Assembly: GCF_013407925.2 (NCBI RefSeq) | Contig: NZ_CP060201.1 | Coordinates: 496,001-560,000 of the forward strand | Direction of reading: 5' to 3' | Origin: Pseudomonas protegens | GTDB taxonomy: Bacteria > Pseudomonadota > Gammaproteobacteria > Pseudomonadales > Pseudomonadaceae | DNA: 64,000 nt | Shown here: positions 8,036 through 16,665 of the stretch, piece by piece | Position numbering within the stretch: position 1 is the stretch's first letter | Layout of the letters: each line of letters opens with the position of its first letter | Program-made: the position numbers and the translations under genes | Notes under the pieces: generated by a model | Database searches by the model: none | Told to the model about the DNA's origin: nothing | What the model saw: the letters and a program-made list of their open reading frames with translations, nothing else

Positions 8036-9289
8036 CTACCAGAGGGCAATCTCGTAAGTGATGTAGAGGCGGTTGCTGTCCCGCCCACGGGAATAGTCGG
8101 AGCGATACACATAATTGCGCAGCTTCACCCCCAGCCCCTTGAACGAGCCTTGCTGAAGCACATAGGCCAGTTCGCTGTCGCGCTCCCACTCATCGACCCG
8201 GGTCTTGGACTTGCCGTCATTGCCGCTCAGGTAGCGCGAGCTGAAGGTCAGGCCGGGCACACCCAGGCTGGCGAAGTTGTAGCCATAGCCGAGCATCCAG
8301 GTCTTCTCGCCCTCCTCGATGAACTTGCCGATACCGGCGTTACTGAAGGAGTAGACCGTGGCGCCGCTGATATAGGGCAAGCCGGCATCGCCACTGAGGC
8401 GCTGATAGCCACCACCAAGGGAGTGCCCGGCGATCGCGTAGGTCAGTTGGCCGCTGAGCATGCGGTTGTCGATCTTGCCGTCAAACGCCGCGCCTGAATC
8501 GGCGCTGCGGAAGTAGCGCAGATCGCTGGTCAAGGTGCCCTGCCCCAGTGCCAGGTCATGCTGGAGGCCGACAAAGTCCTGCCGATAGAAGTTCTCAAGC
8601 TCGCCATGGAAATAGCTCAGGCGCAGGTTCTTGCTCCATTTGTATTCGGCCCCGCCGTAGCGGAAGTCCCCGGACTGGCCGCCGCTGTAGCCGTCGGGCA
8701 CCAGCCCCACGCTGTCGGTGGAGTCACGCAGTTTGAAGCGCTGCAGATAACCGCCGGTCAAGCTCAGGCCGTCGATATCCGTGCTGGTGAGCTGGGTGCC
8801 CTGATAGGTCTGCGGCAATAGACGGGCATCGTTGTAGACCAGCACCGGGGTCTTGGGCAGCAAGGTGCCGTACTTGAGGGTGGTCTTGGCCAGCCGCACC
8901 TTGGCCGTGGCGCCGGCACTGGCGAATTCGTCCGCGGCGCGCCCGTCGTCGTGCACCGGCAGCAGCCCCGTGCCACTGCGGCCCTTGCCGGAATCGAGCC
9001 GAACCCCCAGCAGCCCCAGGGCATCGATCCCGAAGCCCAGGGTGCCGGGGGTGAACCCGGACTGATAATCGAGCAGGAAGCCCTGGGCCCATTCAGTGCG
9101 CTCGCTCTTGGCGGTGCGCGCAGCCTTGGCGCTGAGGCCGTGTTCGTCGCGGAAGTTCTCGTTGAAATAGACGTTGCGCAGTTGCAGCTTGAGGCTGCTG
9201 TCGTCGATGAAGCCGGCGCCCTGGGCCGCCGCCAGGGGCAGCAGGCTCAAGCTGGACAGCATCAGGGTGCGGGTTGGCCAATGGCTCAT
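8036..9289 (-). CDS. OprD-family outer-membrane porin
   Basis: A 417-residue porin. An N-terminal signal peptide ends near AAAQGAG, followed by the mature start FIDDSSLKLQLRNVYFNENF typical of OprD channels. The C-terminus ends RLYITYEIALW, an outer-membrane beta-strand with a terminal aromatic residue. OprD porins take up small carboxylates or amino acids. It is the last gene of the run PrpF-type isomerase, DctA-type symporter, CitMHS-type transporter, porin, so a di- or tricarboxylate substrate is likely (inference; the OpdH tricarboxylate channel is a relative worth comparing). The ATG giving MSHWPTR was chosen; the longer reading begins at TTG. Confidence 0.9.
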   Translation of the reverse strand: MSHWPTRTLMLSSLSLLPLAAAQGAGFIDDSSLKLQLRNVYFNENFRDEHGLSAKAARTAKSERTEWAQGFLLDYQSGFTPGTLGFGIDALGLLGVRLDSGKGRSGTGLLPVHDDGRAADEFASAGATAKVRLAKTTLKYGTLLPKTPVLVYNDARLLPQTYQGTQLTSTDIDGLSLTGGYLQRFKLRDSTDSVGLVPDGYSGGQSGDFRYGGAEYKWSKNLRLSYFHGELENFYRQDFVGLQHDLALGQGTLTSDLRYFRSADSGAAFDGKIDNRMLSGQLTYAIAGHSLGGGYQRLSGDAGLPYISGATVYSFSNAGIGKFIEEGEKTWMLGYGYNFASLGVPGLTFSSRYLSGNDGKSKTRVDEWERDSELAYVLQQGSFKGLGVKLRNYVYRSDYSRGRDSNRLYITYEIALW

Positions 9290-9381
9290 GGGGTAGTTCT
9301 CGTTGTTGTTATTCAAGGCGCAGTTGGCCCTGGCGCCCTTTTAACCAGGGCGCCGGGCCATCAAAGAGGGTTTCGAACGGG

Positions 9382-10686
9382 TCAGACGAACAGGGTCAGG
9401 GCACCGGTCAGCAAGGCCAGGGCGGTAATCACCAGCGAGGTCAGCACCGCCCACTTCACCGTGGCTTTCTGGAAGTCGCCGATGTCGCGATCGACCATGC
9501 CCACCAGCAGCAGGGTCGAGGCCACCAACGGGCTCATCAGGTGCACCGGCTGGCCGAGGATCGAGGCGCGGGCGATTTCCAGGGGAGAAATGCCATAGGC
9601 CGCCGCCGCGTTGGCCAGGATCGGCACCACGCCGAAGTAATAGGCATCGTTGGACAGGACGAAGGTGAGCGGCATGCTGGTCAGCGCCACCACCAGCGGG
9701 AACAGGTGGCCCCAGGACGGCGGAATCCAGTCCACCAGGGTCTGCGCCAGGGCGTCGACCATCTTGGTGCCGGAGAAGATCCCGGCGAAGATTCCTGCGG
9801 CGAATACCAGCAGCACCACGGTCATGGCGTTGCCTGAGTGGGCAAGAATGCGCTCCTTCTGAATGTCCAGCTGCGGGTAGTTGATCATCAGGGCCAGGAC
9901 AAAACCGATCAGGAACAGCACCGCCGAGTGCATCAGGCCCAGCACCAGCGCGGTCATCACCGCCATCACCAGCAAGAGGTTGACGTAGGCCAGCTTGGGC
10001 CGCTTGTGCGGGGTGTCTTCGAGAATCGCCTTGATGTAGCAGTCGCCACCACCGCTTTGCAGCTGGGTATTTCCGATACGCTTGCGCTCGGCCCGGCCCA
10101 GCAGGTAGGCGGTGAACACCACCCAGGCGGCGCCGCCGATCATGGTCGGCAACAGCGGCACGAAGTACTCGCCGGCATCCAGGCCAAGGGCGGCGATGGC
10201 CCGGGTGGCCGGCCCGCCCCAGGGGGTCATGCCGCTCATGATGCTCAACGACAGCATGGAGATGGTGGCGAGGATCATCGGGTTCATGCCGATGCGCTTG
10301 TACAGCGGCAGCATGGCCGCGCAGGTGATCATGTAGGTGGTGGTGCCGTCACCGTCCAGGGCCACCACCAGCGACAGCAGCGCGGTGCCCATGGCGATCT
10401 TGGTCGGATCACCATTGACCCGTTTGAGAATCTTGCGGATCAGCGGGTCGAACAGCCCCGAATCGATCATCAAGCCGAAGAACAGAATGGCGAACAGCAA
10501 CAGCGCCGCCGACGGCGCGACCATTTTCAGGCCGTCGAGCATCATCTTGCCGGTGCTGCCGGCAAACCCGCCGAGCACCGCGAAAACGATCGGCACCAGG
10601 GTCAAGGCGACGATGGGCGACAGGCGTTTGGTCATGATCAGGACGGTGAAGACCACCACCATGGCGAGGCCGAGTAAGGCGAGCAT
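9382..10686 (-). CDS. CitMHS-family citrate/tricarboxylate transporter
   Basis: A 434-residue inner-membrane protein with about 11-12 hydrophobic segments. It shows the CitMHS pattern: LIMTKRLSPIVALTLVPIVFA at the start, ALDGDGTTTYMITCAAMLPLYKR, and MTPWGGPATRAIAALG. Family members carry citrate complexed with a divalent metal together with protons. The gene lies 92 bases upstream of the porin and follows the DctA-type gene, as part of a carboxylate uptake operon. AAGAGAA lies ahead of the ATG. Confidence 0.9.
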   Translation of the reverse strand: MLALLGLAMVVVFTVLIMTKRLSPIVALTLVPIVFAVLGGFAGSTGKMMLDGLKMVAPSAALLLFAILFFGLMIDSGLFDPLIRKILKRVNGDPTKIAMGTALLSLVVALDGDGTTTYMITCAAMLPLYKRIGMNPMILATISMLSLSIMSGMTPWGGPATRAIAALGLDAGEYFVPLLPTMIGGAAWVVFTAYLLGRAERKRIGNTQLQSGGGDCYIKAILEDTPHKRPKLAYVNLLLVMAVMTALVLGLMHSAVLFLIGFVLALMINYPQLDIQKERILAHSGNAMTVVLLVFAAGIFAGIFSGTKMVDALAQTLVDWIPPSWGHLFPLVVALTSMPLTFVLSNDAYYFGVVPILANAAAAYGISPLEIARASILGQPVHLMSPLVASTLLLVGMVDRDIGDFQKATVKWAVLTSLVITALALLTGALTLFV

Positions 10687-10823
10687 AAGTCGATTCTCTT
10701 GTTTTTATGGTGAGCGTGACCGGCACGCAGGCGCGGCCACCCGGGCACCGGACGCTCCGTTCAAGGGCGTCCGGCACAGGTGTTGAGTCGGTACTTGGGG
10801 TAAAGCGCGGGTGCCTGGCGGCG

Positions 10824-12137
10824 CTAGCCGAGCTTGCTTGCCAGAGCGGCCGCGGGGCTGTCATCGGCGGCAGCGGCCTGGGCCGGAATCGGCTGACCAT
10901 CAAGCGTGCGCAACAGCACCTGGCGGTCGCAGGCCTGCTCCGAAAGGGCGATCACCACGGTTGCCACGGCGTTGCTGGCCAGGCTGGTCAAGGCCCGGGC
11001 CTCGGACATGAAGCGATCGATGCCGATCAGCAACGCCAGGCCCGCCAGGGGAATGTCATGGATCACCGTCAGGGTCGAGGCCAGGGCCACGAAGCCACTG
11101 CCGGTTACCCCGGCGGCGCCCTTGGACGACAGCAGCATGATCGCCAGCATGGTGACCACCTGCCCGGCACTCAGGTCGATGTTGCACGCCTGGGCAATGA
11201 AGATCGCCGCCAGGGACAGGTAGATCGCCGTGCCGTCGAGGTTGAACGAATAACCGGTGGGCAGCACCAGCCCCACCACGCTTTTCCTGCAACCCAGGGC
11301 CTGGAGTTTTTCCAGCATGCGCGGCATCACCGGCTCCGTGGACGAGGTGCCGAGCACCACCAGGAACTCTTCACGCAGGTAGCGCAGCAGCTTCCACAGG
11401 CTGAAGCCGTTGGCCCGGCAAATGCCCCCCAGGACCACGCAGACAAAGAAAGCGCAGGCCACATACAGGGTCATGATCAGCTTGGCCAGGGCGCCCAGGG
11501 AGGTGATGCCGTACTGACCCACGGTAAAGGCCAGGGCGCCGAAGGCGCCAACGGGGGCAAAACGCATCAGGTAGGAGAAGATCTTGAACACCATCTGCGA
11601 GGCCGACTCCAGCACCACCAGCACTGGTTTGCCGCGCTCGCCCAGGGACGACAGGGCAAACCCGCACAGCACTGCGATAAACAGCACCGGCAGCACCTCG
11701 CCCTTGTTGAAGGCGCCGACAAAGGTCTCGGGAATGATGTGCATGAAGAACTCCACCACCCCCAGCTTGGCCGCCGACTCGGTGTACTGGGACAGGCCCT
11801 GGGTGTTCAGCCGGGTGGGGTCGATGTTCATCCCCGCGCCGGGCTGGAACAGGTAGACCGCCGCCAGGCCGATGAACAGGCTGATCAGCGTCAGGCCGAG
11901 GAACAGCAGCATGGTCTTGCTCAGCAGGCGTCCCAGGGAACGCTTGTCGCTCATGCCGGCGATGCCGGTGACGATGGTGCAGAACACCACCGGGGCGATC
12001 ATCATCTTGATCAGCTTGATGAAGGCGTCGCCCAGCGGCTTCAAGGCAATGGCTTGCTGGGCCCAGAAGTGCCCCACCAATACCCCGAGGCACACCGCGC
12101 AGAGGATCTGGAAGTAGAGCGATTTAACAACTTTCAT
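10824..12137 (-). CDS. DctA-type dicarboxylate:cation symporter
   Basis: A 437-residue member of the DAACS (glutamate transporter fold) family. Recognisable are KSLYFQILCAVCLGVLVGHFW, KMMIAPVVFCTIVTGIAGM, the serine-rich reentrant loop LGTSSTEPVMPRMLEKL and LPTGYSFNLDGTAIYLSLAAIFIAQA. It imports C4-dicarboxylates or similar acids with Na+ or H+. I prefer the second ATG (MKVVKSLYFQ) because GGGTGAT lies just before it; the first ATG, 12 bases upstream, has no ribosome site. Its place in the operon suggests it works alongside CitMHS on related acids. Confidence 0.9.
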   Translation of the reverse strand: MKVVKSLYFQILCAVCLGVLVGHFWAQQAIALKPLGDAFIKLIKMMIAPVVFCTIVTGIAGMSDKRSLGRLLSKTMLLFLGLTLISLFIGLAAVYLFQPGAGMNIDPTRLNTQGLSQYTESAAKLGVVEFFMHIIPETFVGAFNKGEVLPVLFIAVLCGFALSSLGERGKPVLVVLESASQMVFKIFSYLMRFAPVGAFGALAFTVGQYGITSLGALAKLIMTLYVACAFFVCVVLGGICRANGFSLWKLLRYLREEFLVVLGTSSTEPVMPRMLEKLQALGCRKSVVGLVLPTGYSFNLDGTAIYLSLAAIFIAQACNIDLSAGQVVTMLAIMLLSSKGAAGVTGSGFVALASTLTVIHDIPLAGLALLIGIDRFMSEARALTSLASNAVATVVIALSEQACDRQVLLRTLDGQPIPAQAAAADDSPAAALASKLG

Positions 12138-12191
12138 GGCATCACCCATTTTTAGAATTGTTCTGATGCAAGCGGATCGACAGCGCGTCGA

Positions 12192-13274
12192 CTACCCGGC
12201 AAGGCGTTGTGAAGCAGGCGCGTAGACATACCCGGAAAACAACCGGCGAGCGGTGCGGACCACCGAGGCGCGGATGGTCTCGGGGCGGGTTCCGCTGTAG
12301 GACAATACGACATCTATCGCCCCGCTGGGGTGTTCGATACGGACCTGCTGCAGACGCGGTTCGCTGATCCCGCCGAGCATCTCGGCCACCACGCTGCCGT
12401 CGGTGACACAGGCGGTGGCCAGGCCGATGGAGCCGGTAATGGCCAGGGCCCGATGGCAGTTGTGGGGCATGAAATAGCGCACCGCCAGGGTGCCCCCGGA
12501 CTGGGCCCGGGACACCAGGACCGGCTTGGGGATCACCTTGTCGCTGACATCCCCCAGGCCCATGGCCAGCCCGGCCTTGAGCCGCAGGCTCTCCAGGCGC
12601 TGGAGAAAGTCGCTATCGGCGTCCAGTTCGGCCGGGCTTTCATCGCCGCGCTTGCCCAGGCAGGCCGCCTGCACCAGCACCATGGGCATGGCCATGTCGA
12701 TGCAGGTCACGGCAATGCCGTCGATCAGGTCCCGTGGCTGGCCGGTGGGGAACAACTGGCCGGTCTTGCTCCCGGCGGCATCGAGAAAGGTCAGGGCCAC
12801 CGGCGCCGCGCTGCCCGGCACGCCATCAATGGTGGTGTCGCCTTCGTAGCTGACCTTGCCATCGGGGGTCTGGACCTGGGCATTGACCAGGGTATCGGTG
12901 TTGAGGTTGCGAATCCGCACCTGGGTCTGTGCCCCCGTGGCCTTGACCAGCCCCTGCTCGATGGCGAAGGGCCCGACGGCGCAGAGCATGTTGCCGCAGT
13001 TGGGCGCGGTATCGACCCGCCGCTGGGACACCATGACCTGGACGAACAGGTAGTCGACATCCGCCTCCGGGTGCAGCGACGGACTGACGATCGCCACCTT
13101 GCTGGTCTGCGGGCTGCCGCCGCCGATGCCGTCGATTTCCAGCTCATGGCCGGAGCCCATCAGGTTGAGCAACAGCTCATCACGCTCGGCCACCGCCACC
13201 GGCAGATCCCAGGCCAGAAAAAACGGCCCTTTGGAGGTGCCGCCGCGCATCAACACACAAGGAATTCGTTGCAT
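12192..13274 (-). CDS. PrpF/GalD-family isomerase (oxalomesaconate tautomerase or aconitate isomerase)
   Basis: A 360-residue diaminopimelate-epimerase-fold isomerase. It opens with MQRIPCVLMRGGTSKGPFF, the family hallmark. The catalytic candidates are Lys59 (in QTSKVAIV) and Cys93 (in PNCGNMLCA). Relatives act on aconitate-type acids (PrpF) or on 4-oxalomesaconate in gallate breakdown (GalD). No gallate dioxygenase, hydratase or aldolase lies nearby. Citrate-type transporters do, so isomerisation of an aconitate-like tricarboxylate seems more likely (inference). It is the first gene of the four-gene operon and divergent from a LysR regulator. Confidence 0.85.
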   Translation of the reverse strand: MQRIPCVLMRGGTSKGPFFLAWDLPVAVAERDELLLNLMGSGHELEIDGIGGGSPQTSKVAIVSPSLHPEADVDYLFVQVMVSQRRVDTAPNCGNMLCAVGPFAIEQGLVKATGAQTQVRIRNLNTDTLVNAQVQTPDGKVSYEGDTTIDGVPGSAAPVALTFLDAAGSKTGQLFPTGQPRDLIDGIAVTCIDMAMPMVLVQAACLGKRGDESPAELDADSDFLQRLESLRLKAGLAMGLGDVSDKVIPKPVLVSRAQSGGTLAVRYFMPHNCHRALAITGSIGLATACVTDGSVVAEMLGGISEPRLQQVRIEHPSGAIDVVLSYSGTRPETIRASVVRTARRLFSGYVYAPASQRLAG

Positions 13275-13351
13275 GAACACTGACTCTTGTTGATCAATCG
13301 AGGTAATTGATGTTCTGCACACAAGAGTGTCAGGGATTAAAAAGTGTTTCC

Positions 13352-13371
13352 AATGCAAAGATCAGAGCAAT
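13352..13371. promoter_or_regulatory. Candidate LysR binding site
   Basis: In the 170-base gap between the divergent isomerase and LysR genes lies ATGCAAAGATCAGAGCAAT, a partial dyad (ATGC ... GCAAT) holding a T-N11-A core as in LysR boxes. A similar ATTGCGTTTAGTGCAT follows 2 bases later. Assignment is by pattern and position. Confidence 0.4.
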
Positions 13372-13444
13372 TATTGCGTTTAGTGCATGAATTAAATATC
13401 GTGTCCGGCAGCACCCCAGCCGACTCCCGCCTTGAGAAGCCCCC

Positions 13445-14335
13445 ATGGAATATGAGCTCCAGGACATCAGATCTTTCGTGAAAATCGCCGAACTGGGGAG
13501 TTTCCACGAAGCCGCCGACGCCTTGCACCTGTCGCAACCGGCCCTGAGCCGACGCATGAAAAAGCTCGAAGAGGGCCTGGGCACCGCCCTCCTCGACCGC
13601 ACCACGCGCAAGGTCAGCCTGACCAGCGTCGGCCGCGACTTTCTGCCCAAGGCCCGGCGCCTGCTGGACGACTTCGACGACTCGATCCTCAACATCCGTG
13701 AGCTGGCGGAACGCCAGATCGGTCAGGTGACCCTGGCCTGCATCCCCACGGCGGCCTTCTACTTCCTGCCGTCGGTGATCCGCCTGTACAACCAGCGCTA
13801 TCCGAAAATCCGCATCCGTCTGCTCGACCTTAGCGCCAATGAAGGCCTTGAAGCGGTGCTGCGCGGCGAAGCGGACTTCGGCATCAACATGATGAGCGGC
13901 CAGCACCCGGACATCGAGTTCGTGCCACTGGTCAACGAGCCCTTTGTCCTGGCCTGCCGGCGCGACCACGAACTGGCCGAGCGCAGCTCGGTGACCTGGT
14001 CGGAACTGAGCGACTACCGCTTGATCGGCGTCGGCCGCCTGAGCGGCAACCGCATGCTGCTGGACCATGCCCTGTCCGGCTTGAGCTGGCGGCCCCAGTG
14101 GTTCTACGAGGTGCAGCACCTGTCCACGTCGCTGGGCATGGTGGAGGCGGGCCTTGGGGTGTCGGCGATGCCGAGCCTGGCCATGCCCGCCGCCGATCAC
14201 CCGACCCTGGTCAGCGTTCCGCTGACCGAGCCGGTGGTCAACCGCACCCTGGGGCTGGTCTATCGCCGCGGTGCCTCGCTGTCGCCGGCGGCGGAAAAAT
14301 TCGTCGCGATCCTGCTGGAGCAGTGGCCGCACTGA
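13445..14335 (+). CDS. LysR-family transcriptional regulator of the carboxylate operon
   Basis: A 296-residue LysR regulator. The helix-turn-helix is visible in ELQDIRSFVKIAELGSFHEAADALHLSQPALSRRMKKLE, and the substrate-binding domain runs from about residue 90. GAGAAG precedes the ATG. It is divergent from the isomerase gene and is the natural regulator of the isomerase/transporter/porin operon. The coinducer is probably the imported acid or its product (inference). Confidence 0.9.
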   Translation: MEYELQDIRSFVKIAELGSFHEAADALHLSQPALSRRMKKLEEGLGTALLDRTTRKVSLTSVGRDFLPKARRLLDDFDDSILNIRELAERQIGQVTLACIPTAAFYFLPSVIRLYNQRYPKIRIRLLDLSANEGLEAVLRGEADFGINMMSGQHPDIEFVPLVNEPFVLACRRDHELAERSSVTWSELSDYRLIGVGRLSGNRMLLDHALSGLSWRPQWFYEVQHLSTSLGMVEAGLGVSAMPSLAMPAADHPTLVSVPLTEPVVNRTLGLVYRRGASLSPAAEKFVAILLEQWPH

Positions 14336-14525
14336 CCGGCGCGCCCCTCCAGCGTCTCCTCCCGCCAGCCTGCCCCCCACTGCGACGTGCCTTGCAGGGC
14401 GCACCGCCAGTCTCAGAACATCCACGCCGTTTTTATCCGGGCGCAAACTGGCAACGGCCATCGGCTGTTTGTCACCGGTGAGCCTTTATCATCACCGGCG
14501 CCCCGTTCTCCCTGGAGTCCCCCCG

Positions 14526-16349
14526 ATGCCCCATGAAGGCAACCTGCTACAAGCCGCCGTCGCGTTCCTCTGCGCCGCGGTGCTCATCGTGCCCCTGGCC
14601 AAGCGCCTGCAACTGGGGGCCGTGCTCGGCTACCTGCTGGCCGGGGTGCTGATCGGCCCCTCGGTGCTGGGGCTGGTGGGCAACCCGCAAAGCGTCAGTC
14701 ACATCTCCGAGCTGGGGGTGGTGCTGCTGTTGTTCATCATCGGCCTGGAGCTGTCGCCCAAGCGCCTATGGGTAATGCGCAAGGCGGTGTTCGGCGTGGG
14801 CCTGGCCCAAGTGCTGTTGACCGGCACCGTGATCGGCGTGGTGGCGCTGTTTCTGTTTGGCCAATCGCTGAACAGCGCCATCGTCCTGGGCCTGGGGCTG
14901 GCCCTGTCGTCCACGGCCCTGGGCCTGCAGAGCCTGGCCGAGCGCAAGGAGCTGAACAGCCCCCACGGGCGCATGGCCTTCGCCATCCTGCTGTTCCAGG
15001 ACATCGCCGCCATTCCGCTGATCGCCATGGTCCCGGTGCTGGCCGGCAACGATCACCACACCAGCAGCGCCGAGGACCTGCGCCACGGCCTGCAGGTGCT
15101 GGGCAGCATCGCCGTGGTGGTGGTCGGCGGGCGCTACCTGCTGCGCCCGGTGTTTCGCATCGTGGCTCGCACCCGCTTGCCGGAAGTGTCCACCGCCACC
15201 GCCCTGCTGGTGGTGATCGGCACCGCGTGGCTGATGGACCTGGTGGGCGTGTCCATGGCCCTGGGCGCCTTCCTCGCCGGTCTGCTGCTGGCGGACTCGG
15301 AATACCGCCACGAGCTGGAAGCGCAGATCGAACCCTTCAAGGGCCTGCTGCTGGGCTTGTTCTTTATCAGCGTCGGCATGGGCGCCAACATCAGCCTGCT
15401 GCTCAGCGCGCCCATCGCGGTGCTGGGCCTGACCCTGTTGCTGATCGGCCTGAAATTGCCGCTGCTGTACGTGGTCGGGCGCCTGGCCGGCGAGCTCAAT
15501 CGCGAGAGCGCGCTGCGCCTGGGCGTGGTGCTGGCGGCCGGTGGTGAATTCGCCTTCGTGGTGTTCAAGATCGGCCGCGACCAGGGCCTGTTCGAGGCCC
15601 GTCTGCATGACCTGCTGGTGCTCACCATCACCCTGTCCATGGCCCTGACGCCGCTGCTGTTGCTGGCCTGTTCGCGCTGGCTCAAGCCCAAGGCCAAGCC
15701 CCTGGAGATGCCCGCCGAGTACCGCCAGATCGACGCCGACAGCCCACGGGTGGTGATTGCCGGCATGGGCCGTATGGGGCAGATCGTGGCGCGGATCCTG
15801 CGGGCGCAGAAAATCCCCTTCGTCGCCCTGGACACCTCGGTGGACACCATCGAACTGATCCGCAGTTTTGGCGGCATGCCGGTGTTCTACGGCGACCCCA
15901 TGCGTCCGGAGATCCTCAGCGCGGCCAAGGTCGGCACGGCGGAGTACTTCGTGATCGCCACCGACGACCCGGAAACCAACATCAAGACCGCCGAGCAGGT
16001 GCGCAAGCTCTACCCGCACCTGAAGATCATCGCCCGGGCGCGCAACCGCCAGCACGTGCACCGGCTGGTGGACCTGGAGGCCCAGGCCGTGCGGGAAACC
16101 TACTACTCGAGCCTGGAAATGAGCCGCCGCACCCTGGTGGGGCTGGGCTTGAGCCAGGCCCAGGCCGATTCGCGGATCCAGCGCTTCACCCAGCACGACG
16201 AACAGTTGCTGGCGGCCCAGCACGCGGTCTACGACGACGCCGCCAAGGTCTTGCAAAGCGCCCAGGAAGCCCGCGCCGAACTGGCCCGGCTGTTCGAAGC
16301 CGACGAGCAGGACGAACAGATCGAGAGCCCGCTGCCGCCGATGCGCTGA
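14526..16349 (+). CDS. CPA2-family K+/H+ antiporter with TrkA-N domain (KefB/KefC-like)
   Basis: A 607-residue protein: an N-terminal Na/H-exchanger fold of about 12-13 membrane helices (1-385), then a cytosolic Rossmann TrkA-N domain (about 405-520) beginning RVVIAGMGRMGQIVARIL, and a helical tail. GPSVLG and LLFQDIAAIPL are typical CPA2 motifs. KefB/C proteins release K+ and acidify the cytoplasm during electrophile stress, gated by glutathione adducts; whether this one is glutathione-gated cannot be read here. GGAG lies 8 bases before the ATG, fixing the start well inside a longer open frame. Confidence 0.9.
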   Translation: MPHEGNLLQAAVAFLCAAVLIVPLAKRLQLGAVLGYLLAGVLIGPSVLGLVGNPQSVSHISELGVVLLLFIIGLELSPKRLWVMRKAVFGVGLAQVLLTGTVIGVVALFLFGQSLNSAIVLGLGLALSSTALGLQSLAERKELNSPHGRMAFAILLFQDIAAIPLIAMVPVLAGNDHHTSSAEDLRHGLQVLGSIAVVVVGGRYLLRPVFRIVARTRLPEVSTATALLVVIGTAWLMDLVGVSMALGAFLAGLLLADSEYRHELEAQIEPFKGLLLGLFFISVGMGANISLLLSAPIAVLGLTLLLIGLKLPLLYVVGRLAGELNRESALRLGVVLAAGGEFAFVVFKIGRDQGLFEARLHDLLVLTITLSMALTPLLLLACSRWLKPKAKPLEMPAEYRQIDADSPRVVIAGMGRMGQIVARILRAQKIPFVALDTSVDTIELIRSFGGMPVFYGDPMRPEILSAAKVGTAEYFVIATDDPETNIKTAEQVRKLYPHLKIIARARNRQHVHRLVDLEAQAVRETYYSSLEMSRRTLVGLGLSQAQADSRIQRFTQHDEQLLAAQHAVYDDAAKVLQSAQEARAELARLFEADEQDEQIESPLPPMR

Positions 16350-16374
16350 GACCGCCAGCCCTGCGCCACCTCGC

Positions 16375-16466
16375 CTTCGCCGGCTTGCCGGCGAAGGCGG
16401 CCTTGAGGGCGCCGGGGAATGATCTGAGGGCCGTGGTGTTCCCTTCGCTGGCAAGCCAGCTCCCAC
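16375..16466. repeat. REPIN, copy A of a tandem pair
   Basis: Inverted REP halves (TTCGCCGGCTTGCCGGCGAAGGCGG ... CCTTCGCTGGCAAGCCAGCTCCCAC; shown for identification) enclose a spacer containing AATGATCTGAGGGCCGTGGTGT. The left REP has lost its GTAGGAGC end. This is the Pseudomonas REPIN form. Confidence 0.85.
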
Positions 16467-16480
16467 AGGCACGACACACC

Positions 16481-16574
16481 GTAGGAGCCGGCTTGCCGGC
16501 GAAGGCGGTCTCAAGGACGCCGAGGAATGATCTGAGGGCCGTGGTGTGCCCTTCGCTGGCAAGCCAGCTCCTAC
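16481..16574. repeat. REPIN, copy B of a tandem pair
   Basis: A complete REPIN, GTAGGAGCCGGCTTGCC ... GGCAAGCCAGCTCCTAC, with nearly the same spacer as copy A and offset from it by 108 bases. The two copies form a short tandem array downstream of the antiporter gene and may act as a 3' mRNA structure. Confidence 0.88.
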
Positions 16575-16665
16575 AGGTGCGGCACGCTTGGGCGACTACC
16601 GTCAGGTTCTGTCAGCAGAGGGCGTGTAGAGTGGACGCCGCCCCGGCTTTGAATGGATACGCGCC

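Noticed and set aside
12192..13274. Assignment as GalD within a gallate cluster
   Set aside because: The protein is GalD-like, but no gallate dioxygenase, hydratase or aldolase is nearby and the neighbours are citrate/dicarboxylate carriers; the broader PrpF/GalD label is safer.
14766..16562. Long minus-strand frame opposite the antiporter gene
   Set aside because: Composition is His/Gln-rich filler typical of antisense frames; the plus strand encodes a complete KefB/C-type protein.
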